DNA from: Echinicola sp. 20G
GTDB taxonomy: Bacteria; Bacteroidota; Bacteroidia; Cytophagales; Cyclobacteriaceae
Reading direction: 5' to 3'
DNA: 64,000 nucleotides
NCBI RefSeq assembly: GCF_015533855.1
Contig: NZ_AP024154.1
Coordinates: 809,001-873,000, forward strand
A program made the translations under genes and the position numbers. Below are positions 26,427 to 35,546 of the stretch, piece after piece. Position 1 is the stretch's first letter. Each line of letters begins with the position of its first letter. Under the pieces are notes generated by a model, which saw only the letters and a list, made by a program, of their open reading frames with translations, had not been told where the DNA came from and searched no databases.

Positions 26427-27230
26427 ATGAGAACATACCATAGAAAGATCATTTGCCTTTCACTTTTAATCCTATCTGTTTCATGTCAAGATCAGCCAAC
26501 AGAAATCAATTCAAAACAGACCTCCTCAAGTGATAAAATCTGGCATTACTCGATTCTTGATGCCATGCGAAGAGGAATCTATGAGGGAACGAATACAGTA
26601 AAAGAGCTGAAGGCTCATGGAGATTTTGGTCTGGGCACTTTCAATCACCTAAATGGGGAACTTGTCGCATTAGATGGTGTCATCTATCGTATTCCTCCTT
26701 CTGGTGAAGTGGAAGTTGCTCCAGATACCATGATTTCACCTTTTACCTCTTTGAGCTTTTTTAATGCAGATACAACAATGACCTTTCCTTTTACTGGTGA
26801 TTTCGAAGATTTAAAGAGAAATATTGAAGGAATTCTGCCCTCCAGAAATGTTCCATATGCCATAAAAGTTCGAAGTCAATGGTCTGAAATCACTGTAGGT
26901 GGTGCAAAACCCGTTGAAACCACAGACACCACAGAATTAGCTGTTTTAATGAAGTCAAGACCACAATATCAGGCTGAAAATATCCAAGGAATGATGATCG
27001 GTTTTTTTACACCTTCCCTAATGAGTAATGTGGACCTATCACCGTTTCATTTCCATTTTCTATCCGAAGACAAAAAGTTTGCAGGTCACTTGATAAAAGG
27101 TTCAATCTTAAATGCTGAGCTTCACATCCAGATTGATTCAAAAGACGGATACGAAATTGAGTTGCTCAATCAAAACCGCAGATATCGTAACCTCAACTTT
27201 AAAACTACTAAGGAAGCAGCTAATTACTAA
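26427..27230 (+). CDS. Alpha-acetolactate decarboxylase-like lipoprotein
   Basis: A 267-residue protein with a lipoprotein signal (lipobox VSC, Cys20). The mature part matches acetolactate decarboxylase (BudA/AlsD): GDFGLGTFNHLNGELVALDG, then PFHFHFLSEDKKFAGHL, which holds the His residues of the zinc site. The enzyme normally turns acetolactate into acetoin in the cytosol or, in some bacilli, outside. Export as a lipoprotein next to a redox cluster is unusual. It follows the nitroreductase gene by 5 nt and is the last gene of the run. Confidence 0.85.
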   Translation: MRTYHRKIICLSLLILSVSCQDQPTEINSKQTSSSDKIWHYSILDAMRRGIYEGTNTVKELKAHGDFGLGTFNHLNGELVALDGVIYRIPPSGEVEVAPDTMISPFTSLSFFNADTTMTFPFTGDFEDLKRNIEGILPSRNVPYAIKVRSQWSEITVGGAKPVETTDTTELAVLMKSRPQYQAENIQGMMIGFFTPSLMSNVDLSPFHFHFLSEDKKFAGHLIKGSILNAELHIQIDSKDGYEIELLNQNRRYRNLNFKTTKEAANY

Positions 27231-27250
27231 ACCATTCAGTTTGATACGCT

Positions 27251-27310
27251 CAACAAAGCAAACTTGACATTCTCAACAAAGCTTTGATTTAGAGCTTGTT
27301 CTAATTTTGC
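27251..27310 (+). promoter_or_regulatory. Promoter with 10-bp direct repeats before SDR gene
   Basis: TCAACAAAGC occurs at 27251-27260 and 27274-27283 (23-bp period), the second running into the palindrome CAAAGCTTTG. A -7 box TAATTTTG follows at 27303-27310, 20 nt before the SDR start. A TTTG at 27284-27287 is only 15 nt upstream, closer than usual. Confidence 0.45.
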
Positions 27311-27329
27311 TATATAAATTTATAATAAA

Positions 27330-28202
27330 ATGGAAACAAAAAGTAAAGTTTGGTTCGTGACCGGAAGCGGGAATGGCCTTGGAAGAAATATTGTAGAAAC
27401 AGCTTTAAAATCCGGACATCAAGTGGTAGCCACTGCTCGGAAAGTTGAACAGTTATCATACCTTAAATCTGTGTATGGAGATCAGATACTTGTTGAAAAT
27501 TTGGATGTTACAATCGAAGCTCAGGCCAAAGAAGTAGTTAGCAAAAGCATGAAACAATTTGGTCGTATAGATGTGCTGGTAAACAATGCCGGATATGGTG
27601 ATAACAGGCCATTTGAGCAAATGCCTGCAGAGGATTTTCGCAAACTAGTTGAGACGTGTTTTTTTGGTGTGGTTACACTTACCCGCGAGGTTTTGCCTTT
27701 TATGAGAAACCAACGTAGGGGCCACATTATCCAAATATCTTCAGGTGGTGGAAGAATGGCTGTAGCAGGCCAGGCGGCTTATCATGCTTCCAAATGGGCA
27801 ATTGGCGGCTTTACAGAAGGGCTGGCTCAAGAAACCGCTCCTTTTAATGTAAAAGTTACAGCTCTAGAGCCCGGAGGCATGCGTACCAACTGGGGGAAAC
27901 GAGCTTATGCAGAGTCCATAGAACTATTGCCCGAATATGAATCTACAGTAGGAAACACCATTAAGTTTCTTGAAAATTATTGGGGAAATGAGAATAGTGA
28001 TCCTCAAAAGGTGGCTGAAATCATCCTTAAAGTGAGTGAAGCAGATGAAGTCCCCCCTCACATTTTGATTGGAAGTGATTCTTATAACCTGGTAAAAGAA
28101 GCAAGTATTAAAAGATGGGAAGAAGCTGAAAAGTGGAAAGATTTAAGCTTTTATGCTGATTTCGGGAATGAAATGGTTCTTCCAGAATTGATGAAGAAGT
28201 AA
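27330..28202 (+). CDS. Short-chain dehydrogenase/reductase
   Basis: A 290-residue classical SDR: cofactor loop TGSGNGLG (11-18), NNAG motif (VLVNNAGYG), catalytic Ser in QISSGGG and Tyr/Lys in YHASK. It is of the type annotated as oxidoreductases acting on carbonyl substrates, NADP-preferring by the Arg after the second strand (ATARK). It has its own promoter and is followed by a small membrane protein and an AraC regulator on the same strand. Confidence 0.9.
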   Translation: METKSKVWFVTGSGNGLGRNIVETALKSGHQVVATARKVEQLSYLKSVYGDQILVENLDVTIEAQAKEVVSKSMKQFGRIDVLVNNAGYGDNRPFEQMPAEDFRKLVETCFFGVVTLTREVLPFMRNQRRGHIIQISSGGGRMAVAGQAAYHASKWAIGGFTEGLAQETAPFNVKVTALEPGGMRTNWGKRAYAESIELLPEYESTVGNTIKFLENYWGNENSDPQKVAEIILKVSEADEVPPHILIGSDSYNLVKEASIKRWEEAEKWKDLSFYADFGNEMVLPELMKK

Positions 28203-28229
28203 GTAATCTTTAACAATAGGTAGGATGCT

Positions 28230-28787
28230 ATGAGTTATTTACATGCCATCCTACCCTTATATAAAATTTCCATGGTTGAAGAAATTCATAATTATTATAC
28301 TGCGGAGAAAGTAGGAATACCGTATGTGGTTCTTACTGGTATACTTCTCGTGGTTGCTGCCATTTTGATTCTTTTCAAGGCCTCAGCTCACCCTTTATCC
28401 AAAGGGCTTTCAACAGGTCTTTTAATCTCAGGAGTACTTCTCATTATTATTATTCTTTCAAACAAGTATTACAATGATAGAATGATCAAGAAGCTTCCGG
28501 ATCGTATCCATGAAACTGAATCGGAATTACAACAATCTGAAATACAAAGAATGGAAAAAGTGATGAATATTTCTTTTCGCTATTCATTCTTAGGGTTTGC
28601 TGGATTTATCACCATCCTAACATGGCTGATGGTTATTACCTCCAGTTATTTCTGGAAAGGATTTTTTATAGGACTCTTGTTTTTGGTATTGCCGATATTA
28701 ATAGCCGACACCTATAATTCAAAAAGAAATAAGGAATACCTGGATTCTTTGATAACTAATCAGAGAAGAATCAGTAAGTATATTTAA
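28230..28787 (+). CDS. Membrane protein of unknown function
   Basis: A 185-residue protein with four hydrophobic segments in two pairs (about 30-48, 60-78, 118-138, 142-160) separated by a charged helical loop (RIHETESELQQSEIQRME). A second possible start, the ATG at 28272, would remove 14 residues. I do not recognise the family. It lies between the SDR and an AraC gene on the same strand. Confidence 0.7.
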   Translation: MSYLHAILPLYKISMVEEIHNYYTAEKVGIPYVVLTGILLVVAAILILFKASAHPLSKGLSTGLLISGVLLIIIILSNKYYNDRMIKKLPDRIHETESELQQSEIQRMEKVMNISFRYSFLGFAGFITILTWLMVITSSYFWKGFFIGLLFLVLPILIADTYNSKRNKEYLDSLITNQRRISKYI

Positions 28788-28820
28788 TGATGGAAAAACG
28801 CATTTCTCAAAGCTTAGGAA

Positions 28821-29621
28821 ATGGATAAAAGAGAAGCAAAGTTCGCTGAAATTGTTCAGGCATGTATAGATGACAAGGATTTTAAAACTGAAGCAATTCC
28901 GGAATATCACACTTTAATACGGGTTCTTTCTGGAGAAATGAAGATTGTTTCGGCGGAAGAATCATACACTTTTGGACCTGGTGAAATTTTACTTGTCCCA
29001 CGCAATCAATTATGCATGGTGATCAAACGTCCCAAGGATGACATCCCTTACAAATCAATTGCAATAGCCTTTAAAACGGAAAGGCTAAAAGCCTATTATT
29101 CGAAAGTTGATTTGAAAACATCGCTAATACCTATTAAAAAAATACTGTCCTACCCTCCTCATGCTTTACTTGAAAGTTATTTCGCTTCACTTGAGCCCTA
29201 TTTTGAATTAAAAAGTCAACTACCTGAGGAAATTACAAAATTGAAAATAAAAGAGGGTATTGGGATTTTGCGGTCCATCTATCCAGGTATAGACGGTCTA
29301 TTGGCTGATTTTTCCGAACCAGGGAAGGTCGACCTCAAAGACTATATGGAAAAGAATTACATGTTCAATATGCCTCTGGATAAATTTAGTTATTTGACAG
29401 GACGCAGTTTAGCTACATTTAATCGTGATTTTCGCAAAGCTTTTCAAACACCTCCCCAACGGTGGTTAATTCAAAAAAGACTTCAATTAGCTTACCATCT
29501 TCTGAAAGAAAATAACAAAAAACCCATTGAAGTTTATATTGAGTCAGGCTTTGAAAACCTCTCACATTTTTCTTATTTGTTTAAAAAGACTTTTGGACAT
29601 TCACCATCTCAACTAATTTGA
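28821..29621 (+). CDS. AraC family regulator (ExsA-like N-terminal domain)
   Basis: A 266-residue regulator with an N-terminal cupin-like part (YTFGPGEILLVPRNQLCMV) and a C-terminal AraC HTH pair (about 170-265, IEVYIESGFENLSHFSYLFKKTFG). It belongs to the short-winged AraC type with an ExsA-like N-terminus common in Bacteroidota. It probably controls the SDR and membrane gene before it. Confidence 0.87.
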   Translation: MDKREAKFAEIVQACIDDKDFKTEAIPEYHTLIRVLSGEMKIVSAEESYTFGPGEILLVPRNQLCMVIKRPKDDIPYKSIAIAFKTERLKAYYSKVDLKTSLIPIKKILSYPPHALLESYFASLEPYFELKSQLPEEITKLKIKEGIGILRSIYPGIDGLLADFSEPGKVDLKDYMEKNYMFNMPLDKFSYLTGRSLATFNRDFRKAFQTPPQRWLIQKRLQLAYHLLKENNKKPIEVYIESGFENLSHFSYLFKKTFGHSPSQLI

Positions 29622-29702
29622 TATTTTTTAAAAATTAATACCCTGTTAATCAGATAGTTAAGTGTATTTTGAAAATAATTGGAAAAATTTAAAGATTTTA
29701 TT

Positions 29703-29733
29703 TTGTACTATTCAGTACAATAATATATATTTG
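29703..29733 (+). promoter_or_regulatory. TetR operator 1 and promoter of the tetR gene
   Basis: The inverted repeat TTGTACT-N4-AGTACAA (29703-29720) covers the -33 TTTG. The -7 box TATATTTG follows at 29726-29733, 20 nt after the TTTG. The same operator architecture recurs before the next two transcription units. Confidence 0.75.
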
Positions 29734-29752
29734 AACTATCAATTAGATAAAA

Positions 29753-30331
29753 ATGGCAGGAAGACCCAAAATATTCAATGAAGAAGAAGCACTCGACAAG
29801 GCCATTACGGTCTTTTGGGAAAAAGGCTATGAAAATGCCTCTGCAGAAGATTTGTTGAAAGCTATGGGAATTGGGAAGGGAAGTTTTTATAATGCCTATA
29901 AAGGAGGTAAGCAAGAGTTGTTTGAAAAGTCAATAAAAAGAGTGGGAAGTCATTATTTAAATGACTTTAAAAAGAACATCAAAAATTCCGAACAGCCAGT
30001 TGAAGAAATTAGAAAGTTCTTTTATTCAGTTGCTGACCCTAATACACAATTTGGCAAGTTTGGCTGTTATTTTGTGAACGCTGTACTCCAGGTGGAAGAT
30101 AATGAGTTGAAATGTATAGCAGCAAATCAACTGGATGTGGTCAAGGAAATATTCATGGAGGCTATTGATAGGGAAAAATCTGCAGGAAAACTAACCACAA
30201 AAATTTCAACCCCATTATTGGGTTTGCACTTACAAAATTTATGGGCTGGTATCAACGTAACACGGAATGTGGTGAATACCAAAGCAGAACTTAAAGAACT
30301 AATAAAAATGAATTTAGAAATATTGAATTAA
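29753..30331 (+). CDS. TetR/AcrR family regulator of the OsmC-esterase-SDR group
   Basis: A 192-residue regulator with the N-terminal HTH (GYENASAEDLLKAMGIGKGS, FYNAYKGGK) of the AcuR/NemR-like branch; the C-terminal part has CYFVNAVLQ with a Cys near the middle. NemR and relatives sense electrophiles by Cys modification, so a similar mechanism is possible. The operator TTGTACY-N4-AGTACAR occurs before this gene, before the OsmC gene and before the hydrolase gene, which makes autoregulation and control of both units likely. Confidence 0.9.
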   Translation: MAGRPKIFNEEEALDKAITVFWEKGYENASAEDLLKAMGIGKGSFYNAYKGGKQELFEKSIKRVGSHYLNDFKKNIKNSEQPVEEIRKFFYSVADPNTQFGKFGCYFVNAVLQVEDNELKCIAANQLDVVKEIFMEAIDREKSAGKLTTKISTPLLGLHLQNLWAGINVTRNVVNTKAELKELIKMNLEILN

Positions 30332-30348
30332 AAAAAATTTAAAGAATT

Positions 30349-30366
30349 TTGTACCGTTTAGTACAA
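30349..30366. promoter_or_regulatory. TetR operator 2
   Basis: TTGTACC-N4-AGTACAA, 33 nt before the OsmC-family gene. Same arms and spacer as operator 1 with one arm mismatch. Confidence 0.7.
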
Positions 30367-30398
30367 TATTAAACTCACATTTATCAAACTTTATTACA

Positions 30399-30812
30399 AT
30401 GAAAAGAAAAGCAACAGCCCTATGGAATGGGGATATTAAAACAGGTAGCGGACATCTGTCCACCGAAAGCACTATACTGAATAAAACCCAGTATTCCTTT
30501 AGTAGCCGCTTCTCTGAGGGAGCAGGTACGAATCCAGAAGAATTGCTTGCAGCAGCACACGCAGGATGTTTTACAATGAAACTTGACCTTGATCTAACCA
30601 ATGCTGGATTCAAAGTAGACTATCTTAATACTGAATCTACCATTACACTAGAGAACGGAAGAATTACACTATCAGAACTAGTCTTGAAAGCCAAGATTTC
30701 TGCCATAACTAATGAAGAGTTTCAGAAAATAGCAAAAAATGCAGAGGAAACCTGCCCCGTAAGTAACGCATTTAGCTTTAAAATAAAATTAAGTGCAACC
30801 TTAATTCCTTAA
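30399..30812 (+). CDS. OsmC/Ohr family peroxidase
   Basis: A 137-residue OsmC-type protein with both active-site cysteines, Cys57 (AAHAGCFTM) and Cys119 (AEETCPVS). Such enzymes reduce organic hydroperoxides with the Cys pair. The length and the motif GTNPEELLAAAHA place it in the OsmC rather than the Ohr branch. It lies between two copies of the TetR operator, so it is probably part of that regulon. Confidence 0.92.
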   Translation: MKRKATALWNGDIKTGSGHLSTESTILNKTQYSFSSRFSEGAGTNPEELLAAAHAGCFTMKLDLDLTNAGFKVDYLNTESTITLENGRITLSELVLKAKISAITNEEFQKIAKNAEETCPVSNAFSFKIKLSATLIP

Positions 30813-30853
30813 ACGAATATCGATTCAAAAACAAGTTTTTTTTTAAATCAATT

Positions 30854-30871
30854 TTGTACCAAAAAGTACAG
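30854..30871. promoter_or_regulatory. TetR operator 3
   Basis: TTGTACC-N4-AGTACAG, 17 nt before the alpha/beta-hydrolase gene. One arm position differs from perfect symmetry. Confidence 0.65.
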
Positions 30872-30887
30872 TATAAAAATCAAAATC

Positions 30888-31940
30888 ATGAAAACAAGAA
30901 AATTTATTTCAATCTTAATCGCAATCATAATGAATACATCTTTGTCACATGCACAGAATATTTCCGCGGAGAAAGATCCCAATATAGATCCACAGATCAG
31001 GGAATTTCTGAAAGCTTTAAATAACAGCGGCGGAAAACCATTAGAGACACTTAGTCCAAAAGAGGCAAGGCAGGTTTTGGTTAATGCCCAACAATCAGTG
31101 GAAGTTGATTATTCAGGAATTGAAGAGTCTGAAAAAACAATTACACAAGATGGCGAAACTATAAACATACACATTGTTAAGCCTATTAATGCTGATTCAA
31201 ATCCCCCAGTATTCATGTTCTTTCACGGAGGAGGATGGATTCTTGGAGACTACCCTACTCATAGAAGATTAGTAAGAGACCTTGTAGTAAAAAGTGGAGC
31301 AGTAGCCGTATTCCCAGATTATACGCCCTCACCAGAGGCCCAATATCCAAAAGCAATCAATCAAGCATATGCTGCTACAAAATGGGTTGCAAAAAATGGA
31401 ACTCAGATTGGTGTAGATGGCAATCGTCTTGCAGTGGTGGGAAATAGTGTAGGTGGAAATATGGCTGCAGTAGTAGCACTGATGGCGAAAGATAAAGGAA
31501 CTCCTACCATAAAACAGCAAATTTTACTCTGGCCGGTAACAGACTCCGATTTTTCTAGGACTTCCTATAAGTCTTTTGGAGAAGAGCGATTTCTAACTAC
31601 CAGTTTGATGAAGTGGATGTGGGACAACTATACCAAAGATGCCAACGAACGGCAGCAAAAGTATGCAACTCCGATACACACTACAATCGAAGAGTTGAAA
31701 GATCTACCACCTGCTTTGGTTCAAACTGCTGAAAATGATATTCTTCGCGATGAGGGTGAAGCGTATGCCAGAAAAATGGGTGAGGCTGGGGTGCCAGTTA
31801 CACTTACTCGCTATCAGGGACTCATCCATGATTATGGTCTACTCAACCCACTTGCACATATTCCGGCGATCCAAACAGCAATTTTACAAGCTGCCATAGT
31901 ACTTAAAGAGGGATTAAACACTCCTAGCTCCACTAAATAA
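30888..31940 (+). CDS. Exported alpha/beta hydrolase (hormone-sensitive-lipase type)
   Basis: A 350-residue protein with a signal peptide ending near SHAQ (about 23). The HSL family motifs are the oxyanion loop HGGG at 113-116 and the nucleophile elbow GNSVGG with Ser187; the acid and His are in AENDILRDEG and GLIHDYG. It would hydrolyse small esters in the periplasm. It follows the third TetR operator and precedes two SDR genes with short gaps. Confidence 0.88.
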   Translation: MKTRKFISILIAIIMNTSLSHAQNISAEKDPNIDPQIREFLKALNNSGGKPLETLSPKEARQVLVNAQQSVEVDYSGIEESEKTITQDGETINIHIVKPINADSNPPVFMFFHGGGWILGDYPTHRRLVRDLVVKSGAVAVFPDYTPSPEAQYPKAINQAYAATKWVAKNGTQIGVDGNRLAVVGNSVGGNMAAVVALMAKDKGTPTIKQQILLWPVTDSDFSRTSYKSFGEERFLTTSLMKWMWDNYTKDANERQQKYATPIHTTIEELKDLPPALVQTAENDILRDEGEAYARKMGEAGVPVTLTRYQGLIHDYGLLNPLAHIPAIQTAILQAAIVLKEGLNTPSSTK

Positions 31941-31961
31941 CAACCATAAATCAAAAACGAA

Positions 31962-32783
31962 ATGAAGACTATTTTTATAACAGGAGCTTCTCGCGGGTTC
32001 GGAAGGCTCTGGACAGAAGCTCTATTACAAAGAGGTGATCAGGTGATAGCAACTGCTAGAAACCTAACAGATCTTGAAGGCTTAAAAAAACAATACAAAG
32101 ATCGGTTTCTTCCTCTTCAACTAGATGTTACTGACCGCATAGCTACAATTGAGACTGTTAACAAGGCTCTAAAATATTTTGGAAAAATTGATGTCTTAAT
32201 AAACAATGCTGGGTACGGTCTATTTGGAACAGTTGAGGAAACGACAGAAGATCAAGCCAGGGCACAAATGGAGACCAACTTCTTCGGCTTACTATGGGTA
32301 ACTCAAGCGATACTACCCGTAATGCGAGCACAAAAAAGTGGTCATATCATACAGATCTCCAGTTTCCTTGGACTCACCACATTGCCAATGCTAGGACTAT
32401 ACAATGCATCAAAATTTGCAGTGGAAGGACTCAGTGAGACACTTGCATCGGAGGTAGCTCATCAGAACATTAAAATTACACTGATAGAACCCAATGGATA
32501 TGCCACAGATTGGGCCGGAGCCTCTGCGGTACAAACCGAAAACGGGATCACAGATTATCAGCCTGTTAGGGATGCTTTTACAACTGCCGGAGAAGATGCT
32601 TCCACTTGGGGGAAACCAATAGCTACTGTTCAACCCGTTCTTGAATTGATCGACAACCCAGAACCACCACTTCGCTTATTGTTTGGTAAAGTAGCCTACG
32701 ATGCGGTTGAACGATCACTAACTTGTAGACTTAAGGAAATCCATCATTGGAAAGATGTGAGCATTAAAGCTCACGGTCATTGA
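31962..32783 (+). CDS. Short-chain dehydrogenase/reductase, tandem copy 1
   Basis: A 273-residue SDR with TGASRGFG (7-14), NNAGYG and YNASK. It is the first of two adjacent paralogues; the 80 nucleotides after the start codon are nearly the same in both (MKTIFITGASRGFGRLW), which shows a tandem duplication. It lies 21 nt after the hydrolase gene and probably shares the TetR-controlled transcript. Confidence 0.9.
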   Translation: MKTIFITGASRGFGRLWTEALLQRGDQVIATARNLTDLEGLKKQYKDRFLPLQLDVTDRIATIETVNKALKYFGKIDVLINNAGYGLFGTVEETTEDQARAQMETNFFGLLWVTQAILPVMRAQKSGHIIQISSFLGLTTLPMLGLYNASKFAVEGLSETLASEVAHQNIKITLIEPNGYATDWAGASAVQTENGITDYQPVRDAFTTAGEDASTWGKPIATVQPVLELIDNPEPPLRLLFGKVAYDAVERSLTCRLKEIHHWKDVSIKAHGH

Positions 32784-32813
32784 AAATTATAAAACAACAA
32801 AAATTAAAGATAT

Positions 32814-33635
32814 ATGAAAACGATTTTTATAACAGGAGCATCACGAGGATTTGGAAGACTTTGGACAGAAGCGCTATTGCAAAGAGGTGATCGAGTGATT
32901 GCGACTTCAAGAAATGTTTCAAACTTTAGTGATTTAAAAGAGCTGTATCCTGAAACATTTGTACCAGTAGCTCTAGATATCACAAATAGAAAAGAAGTTT
33001 TTGAAACAGTAAAAAACGCACATTCGCATTGGGGTTCTCTGGATGTTGTCATCAATAATGCAGGCTATGGGGTATTTGGAGCAACGGAGGAACTTTCAGA
33101 AAAAGACTCAAAAGAAGTCGTTAATGTAAACCTCTTCGGTACTTTGTGGGTAACACAGGCTGTTTTGCCATTTTTCAGATCTCAGGGAAATGGCCACCTT
33201 ATCCAATTATCCAGTGTATTAGGCCTCTGGGCCCTTCCAACCCTTGGATTATACAGTGCTACCAAATTCGCAGTCGAAGGACTAACTGAGGCGCTCGCTC
33301 AAGAGGTTGAACACTTTGGTATCCATTTAACTTTAGTAGAGCCAAATGGTTATGCAACGAATTTTGCCGGTGATTCTGCTGTATTGAGTCAGCCTATTCC
33401 CGACTATGAGCCTGTAAGAATTGCTTTGGCAGCTAATGAGGGAATGCAAGCCTCTGCAACCGGAATACCAGAAGCAACAGTTCCGGCATTACTTCAGCTA
33501 ATTGATTCTGAAAATCCTCCTCTAAGATATTTTTTGGGCAAAGTTGGTCTTCAAAAAACCAAACAAGTCTATGCTGAAAGATTGTCTGAATGGGAGAAAT
33601 ACAATCAAGTAGCTATTGATGCACATGGCAAATAG
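32814..33635 (+). CDS. Short-chain dehydrogenase/reductase, tandem copy 2
   Basis: A 273-residue paralogue of the preceding gene, same length and with the same N-terminus, but diverged in the substrate-binding C-terminal half. Catalytic motifs are intact (NNAGYG, QLSSVLG, YSATK). It is the last gene before a strong bidirectional terminator. Confidence 0.9.
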   Translation: MKTIFITGASRGFGRLWTEALLQRGDRVIATSRNVSNFSDLKELYPETFVPVALDITNRKEVFETVKNAHSHWGSLDVVINNAGYGVFGATEELSEKDSKEVVNVNLFGTLWVTQAVLPFFRSQGNGHLIQLSSVLGLWALPTLGLYSATKFAVEGLTEALAQEVEHFGIHLTLVEPNGYATNFAGDSAVLSQPIPDYEPVRIALAANEGMQASATGIPEATVPALLQLIDSENPPLRYFLGKVGLQKTKQVYAERLSEWEKYNQVAIDAHGK

Positions 33636-33654
33636 CAGCCAGATTCCTATATAT

Positions 33655-33688
33655 AAAAAGGAAGGAGACCTGTTCTCCTTCCTTTTTT
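33655..33688. terminator. Bidirectional intrinsic terminator
   Basis: An 11-bp perfect stem AAGGAAGGAGA / TCTCCTTCCTT with loop CCTGT, with an A run before and a T run after. It separates the SDR gene from the converging AraC gene. Confidence 0.85.
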
Positions 33689-34592
33689 ATTGTTTCAATT
33701 TCTTGAATCCACTTGGGGTATACCCCGTTTTAGACTTGAATAGTTTCGAAAAATGTGAAGGATATTCAAATCCAAGTTCATAGGCTATCTCATTCATTGA
33801 TTTTGAAGTTCCCCATAGCATCATTTTCGCACGATGGATAAGTTGCAAATGGATGTATTCCTGCGTGGTTTTTCCAGTATATTTCTTGAGTAAATCAGAT
33901 AAATAATAAGAGGACAAATTTAATTGAGAAGCGAAGAATTCCACATCAGGAATTCCTGTCTCCACCAAAGATTGATCAAAATGTTCCACAAGAAGTTTTT
34001 CAAATCTTTGTACAAAATCATGGTTCACCGAGCTCCTTGTTAAAAATTGTCGATCGTAGAATCTTCGACAATAGTTTAATAAGAGTTGTAAATTATCTAA
34101 AATCAATTGTCGAGTATGATGATCAAGAGTATTGGATAACTCATTTTCAATTTTTCTTAGACAATCATTGATAGTAGTTTTTTCATCTTCAGAAAGGAAT
34201 AACGCCTCATTTGATCCATATTGGAAAAAGGAATAATCTGTCATTCTTTTTCCCAAATCTGAACCATTTAAAAAGTCAGGATGAAAAAACAACCCCCATC
34301 CACTTTCCAACTCCATATTTTTACTTGAAGAGGTTACTTGGTTTGGAGCTGTAAAAACCATCGTACCCTCATCAAAATCATAATGCGACTGGCCATACTG
34401 AATGGCCCCCTTATAAGTTTTGAGAAAAATGGCATAGCATCCCAGACGGTATAGTTGATCTGATACATTAGTAATTGATCGATGCACCCTCGTCAAATCA
34501 ATAACCGTTAACATTGGATGTTTAGGAGCTCCATAGCCATAGAAGCGATGGAGCTCATTAATACTTTTAATATCCTCGAACAAACTACTCAT
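33687..34592 (-). CDS. AraC family transcriptional regulator
   Basis: A 301-residue regulator with an AraC-binding-like N-terminus (about 30-150) and the C-terminal HTH pair (about 200-299, MNEIAYELGFEYPSHFSKLFKSKTG). Its ATG follows the stop of the SDR gene without any intervening base, so the two are translationally coupled in one minus-strand operon. Confidence 0.9.
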   Translation of the reverse strand: MSSLFEDIKSINELHRFYGYGAPKHPMLTVIDLTRVHRSITNVSDQLYRLGCYAIFLKTYKGAIQYGQSHYDFDEGTMVFTAPNQVTSSSKNMELESGWGLFFHPDFLNGSDLGKRMTDYSFFQYGSNEALFLSEDEKTTINDCLRKIENELSNTLDHHTRQLILDNLQLLLNYCRRFYDRQFLTRSSVNHDFVQRFEKLLVEHFDQSLVETGIPDVEFFASQLNLSSYYLSDLLKKYTGKTTQEYIHLQLIHRAKMMLWGTSKSMNEIAYELGFEYPSHFSKLFKSKTGYTPSGFKKLKQ

Positions 34593-35408
34593 TTAATTAA
34601 TGAAATAATTTCTAACAGTGTCAAGTAAATCGCTGTCATTGCAATTTGATTTCAAGTCCGCATAAAAAAAGGCATCTTCTCCAACTAAATATCGCAATAG
34701 ATTCTTTTGATCTGTAGATGCAGCATAAATTGCTTCTGCAACATCCTCGGGGCTTGCCTTTTCTAAGTGAGCTGTAGGTTGTCCATATCTTTCAAAAAAA
34801 CCAGCCATTAATGGATTGTATGACTCAATTTTATTATTTACCAACTCCAGTCCATTTCTAAAATTGGTGTGTACGCCACCTGGTTCAATTAATTTGACTA
34901 GGATATTGAATTTAACTAATTCATGTGAAAGAGCCTCAGAAAATCCCTCAACCGCAAATTTGGAACTGGCATACAAACTAGTAAAAGGTAGACCAATTAT
35001 TCCTCCAAAAGATGAAATATTGACAATTACACCCTCCCCATTTTTACGCATATGAGGAAGTACAGCTTGCGTCACAGCCATCATACCAAAAACATTTACT
35101 TCAAACTGATTTAGTATTTGCTTTTGTGTTGCAGACTCGAATACCCCCATTAGCCCATATCCGGCATTATTGACTAACACGTCAATTTTCCCAAATTTTT
35201 CTATTCCGGACTCAACAGCTTCAGCTATTGAATACTGATTTTGAACATCCAGCGCTGTGACAAGTAGGTTTTCGAGGCTACTGAGCTCTTGCTCCTTATC
35301 TGGTGTTCGCATTGTTGCGATTACATTCCAACCTTTTGAATGAAATAGTTTTGAGGTTTGCTTACCCAATCCCGATGATGCTCCTGTAATTAAAATTGTT
35401 TTTGCCAT
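34593..35408 (-). CDS. Short-chain dehydrogenase/reductase
   Basis: A 271-residue SDR with TGASSGLG (7-14), NNAGYG, NISSFGG and YASSK. It is the first gene of a minus-strand pair with the AraC regulator. The upstream gap of 138 nt to the HxlR gene holds its promoter, but I see no perfect -7 box. Confidence 0.9.
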   Translation of the reverse strand: MAKTILITGASSGLGKQTSKLFHSKGWNVIATMRTPDKEQELSSLENLLVTALDVQNQYSIAEAVESGIEKFGKIDVLVNNAGYGLMGVFESATQKQILNQFEVNVFGMMAVTQAVLPHMRKNGEGVIVNISSFGGIIGLPFTSLYASSKFAVEGFSEALSHELVKFNILVKLIEPGGVHTNFRNGLELVNNKIESYNPLMAGFFERYGQPTAHLEKASPEDVAEAIYAASTDQKNLLRYLVGEDAFFYADLKSNCNDSDLLDTVRNYFIN

Positions 35409-35546
35409 TTTGTTATTTTTTTGGCAAAGTTCCTTACTCTTGATAGCCTAAGCCTATATGAATTAAGAAAGGTTTTATACTTTTTACGGATTGTAATTAT
35501 ATAAATATCAAGTCATAGAGATTCTAAAAAATAAGATAGCAGGATT

